Assembly: GCF_042675705.1 (NCBI RefSeq)
Contig: NZ_JBHTJJ010000001.1
DNA length: 64,000 nt
From: Ruegeria arenilitoris
GTDB lineage: Bacteria; Pseudomonadota; Alphaproteobacteria; Rhodobacterales; Rhodobacteraceae
Strand: one strand, 5' to 3'
Below, piece after piece: positions 62,399 to 64,000 of this stretch. The first letter of the stretch is position 1. Every line of letters begins with the position of its first letter. The position numbers and the translations under genes were made by a program. A model generated the notes under the pieces. The model was not told the origin of the DNA and ran no database searches. It was given only the letters and a program-made list of their open reading frames with translations.

Positions 62399-63691
62399 CT
62401 AGGCACAAGCCTTGGACAGCGCCTGATCGAGATCGGCGATCAGGTCGTCGGCATCCTCGATCCCGATCGAGACCCGCACCACGTTCGGCCCGGCGCCGGC
62501 AGCCTCTTGCTGTTCGGGGGTCAACTGCCGGTGCGTGGTCGAGGCCGAATGGATGATCAGCGACCGCGCATCGCCCAGGTTGGCGACGTGGCTGAAGATC
62601 TCGAGCGCGTTCACCAGCTTGACGCAGGAGTCATAGCCGCCCTTGACCGCAAAGGTGAACAGGGCCCCGGCGCCTCTGCGGTAATGCTTCTTGACCCGGT
62701 CGTGATAGGGCGACGAGGGCAGGCCCGCATAGGTCACATAGTCCACGCGGTCGTCTTTCTCGAGCCAGGCGGCGATCTTTTCGGCGTTTTCGACATGGCG
62801 CTGCATGCGCAGGCTGAGCGTCTCGATCCCCATCAGCGTATAATGCGCTGCCTGCGGGTTCATCGTCATTCCCAGGTCGCGCAGGCCAACGGCGATACCG
62901 TGGAAGGTGAAGGCCAGCGGGCCGAAGGTTTCGTGGAACTTGAGGCCGTGATAGGCAGGCTCCGGCGCGCTGAGCGAGGGGAACTTGTCATTGGCGGACC
63001 AGTCGAACTTGCCCGAATCCACGATGCAGCCGCCGGTGACCGTGCCGTTGCCGGTCAGGTACTTGGTGGTCGAATGCACGACCAGCGTGGCGCCATGCTC
63101 GATCGGGCGGCACAGATAGGGCGTGGCCGAGGTGTTGTCGACGATCAGCGGAATGCCGGCGGCGTCGGCCACATCGGCCAGCGCACGGATGTCGGTGACA
63201 TAGCCGCCCGGATTGGCGATGGACTCGCAGAACACCGCGCGGGTGTCGTCGTCGATGGCGGCCTTCACCGCATCCAGATCATCGGTATCGACGAATTTGG
63301 CCGTCCAGCCAAAGCGCTTGATGGTCTGGCTGAACTGCGTAACGGTTCCACCATACAGCCGGGTCGAGGCGACCACGTTGCAGCCCGGCCCCATCAGCGG
63401 GAACAGCGCCATGATCTGCGCCGCGTGACCCGAAGAGCAGCATACCGCGCCAACGCCACCTTCCAGCGTCGCCACCCGTTCCTGAAGGACCGCAACGGTG
63501 GGGTTAGTCAGGCGCGAATAGATATAGCCGACCTCCTGCAGGTTGAACAAAGCGGCCGCGTGATCGGCATCGCGGAACACATAGGCCGTGGTCTGATAGA
63601 TCGGGGTCTGGCGCGCGCCGGTCGCCGGGTCGGGGCGGGCGCCCGCGTGAATTTGCAGCGTATCAAAACCATAGGTGGGGCCGTCGGACAT
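62399..63691 (-). CDS. metY: O-acetylhomoserine sulfhydrylase
   Basis: A protein of 430 residues that makes homocysteine from O-acetylhomoserine and sulfide. It is a PLP enzyme of the Cys/Met metabolism family. The PLP lysine is in HSTTKYLTGNGTVTGG, with YSRLTNPTVAVLQERVATLEGG before it and NALEIFSHVANLGDARSLIIHS near the C-terminus. Length and motifs fit MetY rather than MetZ, but the two are hard to separate by eye. Confidence 0.92.
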   Translation of the reverse strand: MSDGPTYGFDTLQIHAGARPDPATGARQTPIYQTTAYVFRDADHAAALFNLQEVGYIYSRLTNPTVAVLQERVATLEGGVGAVCCSSGHAAQIMALFPLMGPGCNVVASTRLYGGTVTQFSQTIKRFGWTAKFVDTDDLDAVKAAIDDDTRAVFCESIANPGGYVTDIRALADVADAAGIPLIVDNTSATPYLCRPIEHGATLVVHSTTKYLTGNGTVTGGCIVDSGKFDWSANDKFPSLSAPEPAYHGLKFHETFGPLAFTFHGIAVGLRDLGMTMNPQAAHYTLMGIETLSLRMQRHVENAEKIAAWLEKDDRVDYVTYAGLPSSPYHDRVKKHYRRGAGALFTFAVKGGYDSCVKLVNALEIFSHVANLGDARSLIIHSASTTHRQLTPEQQEAAGAGPNVVRVSIGIEDADDLIADLDQALSKACA

Positions 63692-63763
63692 CCGTCACTC
63701 TCCTGTTGGGTATATGCGTTGCAGAATCTCTAGGCGATTGCCGGGCCCGGCACAATGTCCGCG

Positions 63764-64000
63764 TCAGCGCAGCCACAGCCCCTTGTTCTTGATGACCTTG
63801 CGGATGGCTTGCTCGCGCTGGGGCAGGTTGTCCCGGTCGAACATGGCGCGGATCCTGGTGCCCTTGCCCTGATAGACCAGCCGTTTCAGAGGGTCGTAGT
63901 TCTTGAGCACCTTCTTGACCTTGTTGGGCGCGGCAACGGTTTCCAGCACCTCGACCACCCGGTCGCTTTCGCGCGCATAGAGCAGCGGGAACAGGCGATA
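63764..64000 (-). CDS. C-terminal part of an unidentified gene, cut by window edge
   Basis: The last 78 codons and stop of a leftward gene; its start lies outside the window. The segment (YRLFPLLYARESDRVVEVLE, KVKKVLKNYDPLKRLVYQG) is basic and ends KNKGLWLR. I do not recognise the family. A 72-base gap separates it from metY, which lies downstream on the same strand. Confidence 0.6.
   Translation of the reverse strand, partial: YRLFPLLYARESDRVVEVLETVAAPNKVKKVLKNYDPLKRLVYQGKGTRIRAMFDRDNLPQREQAIRKVIKNKGLWLR

Overview
The window looks like a chromosomal segment of a marine alphaproteobacterium of the Rhodobacterales, most likely the Roseobacter group (Ruegeria/Silicibacter-like). The base composition is high in GC. 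The evidence is the four-subunit sarcosine oxidase order soxBDAG, the dnaG-rpoD pair, an nrdR/rib/nusB cluster, an alphaproteobacterial SOS box (GTTC-N7-GTTC) before mmcB, and a tRNA-His with A73 and no encoded G-1. This assignment is inference from gene content; no database was searched.

Layout. 1-4257: the start of a pirin gene cut by the window edge, a small membrane protein, and a leftward trio of Tad-pilus-like genes (vWA/TadG, TadE, TadE-like). 4258-11860: glutamate dehydrogenase, an outer-membrane-barrel-like protein and the heterotetrameric sarcosine oxidase operon. 11894-16358: a small secreted protein, DnaG and RpoD, closed by a strong terminator. 16513-18782: an AraC-type regulator, a secreted protein and YjbQ. 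18903-28019: nrdR, ribD, ribE, ribB-type, ribH and nusB. A leftward capsule-export operon (kpsS, kpsD-like, kpsC) lies between ribD and ribE. 28087-31509: a membrane protein, a methyltransferase/PIG-L deacetylase fusion, a possible small-RNA/terminator region, SOS-controlled mmcB, two small genes and tRNA-His.

31875-37942 is a compact rightward cluster just after the tRNA. It holds two paralogous glycosyltransferases, an alpha/beta hydrolase, a fucosyltransferase-motif/TPR fusion and a sulfotransferase. It is probably a surface-glycan modification locus. 37961-43897: a small membrane protein, an RluA-family pseudouridine synthase, rpoH with a near-consensus sigma-32 promoter and a terminator, a membrane dipeptidase, an oxidoreductase, a DksA-type zinc protein and a frameshifted EamA transporter. 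43916-47307: a leftward operon of an SCP2 protein, an alpha/beta hydrolase, oligoendopeptidase F and a small membrane protein without a normal start codon.

47376-53251: a TPR protein, a SUV3-like helicase, an S4 RNA-binding protein, a 7Fe ferredoxin, CarD and a zinc-ribbon potassium channel. 53248-55105: cobS and cobT, divergent. 55133-58728: a Kef-type antiporter with an Lrp/AsnC regulator, divergent from 4-hydroxyphenylpyruvate dioxygenase. 58789-64000: an orphan protein that looks like a GspL/PilM-like head joined to a GspC/PilP-like tail, a SIMPL-domain protein, a GNAT acetyltransferase, O-acetylhomoserine sulfhydrylase and the C-terminal part of an unidentified gene.

Most of the window is housekeeping sequence. 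The parts most worth study are the glycan cluster, the methyltransferase/PIG-L fusion, the orphan secretion-like fusion protein, and several regulatory structures: the SOS box, the sigma-32 promoter, the rpoD leader hairpins and the sox palindrome.
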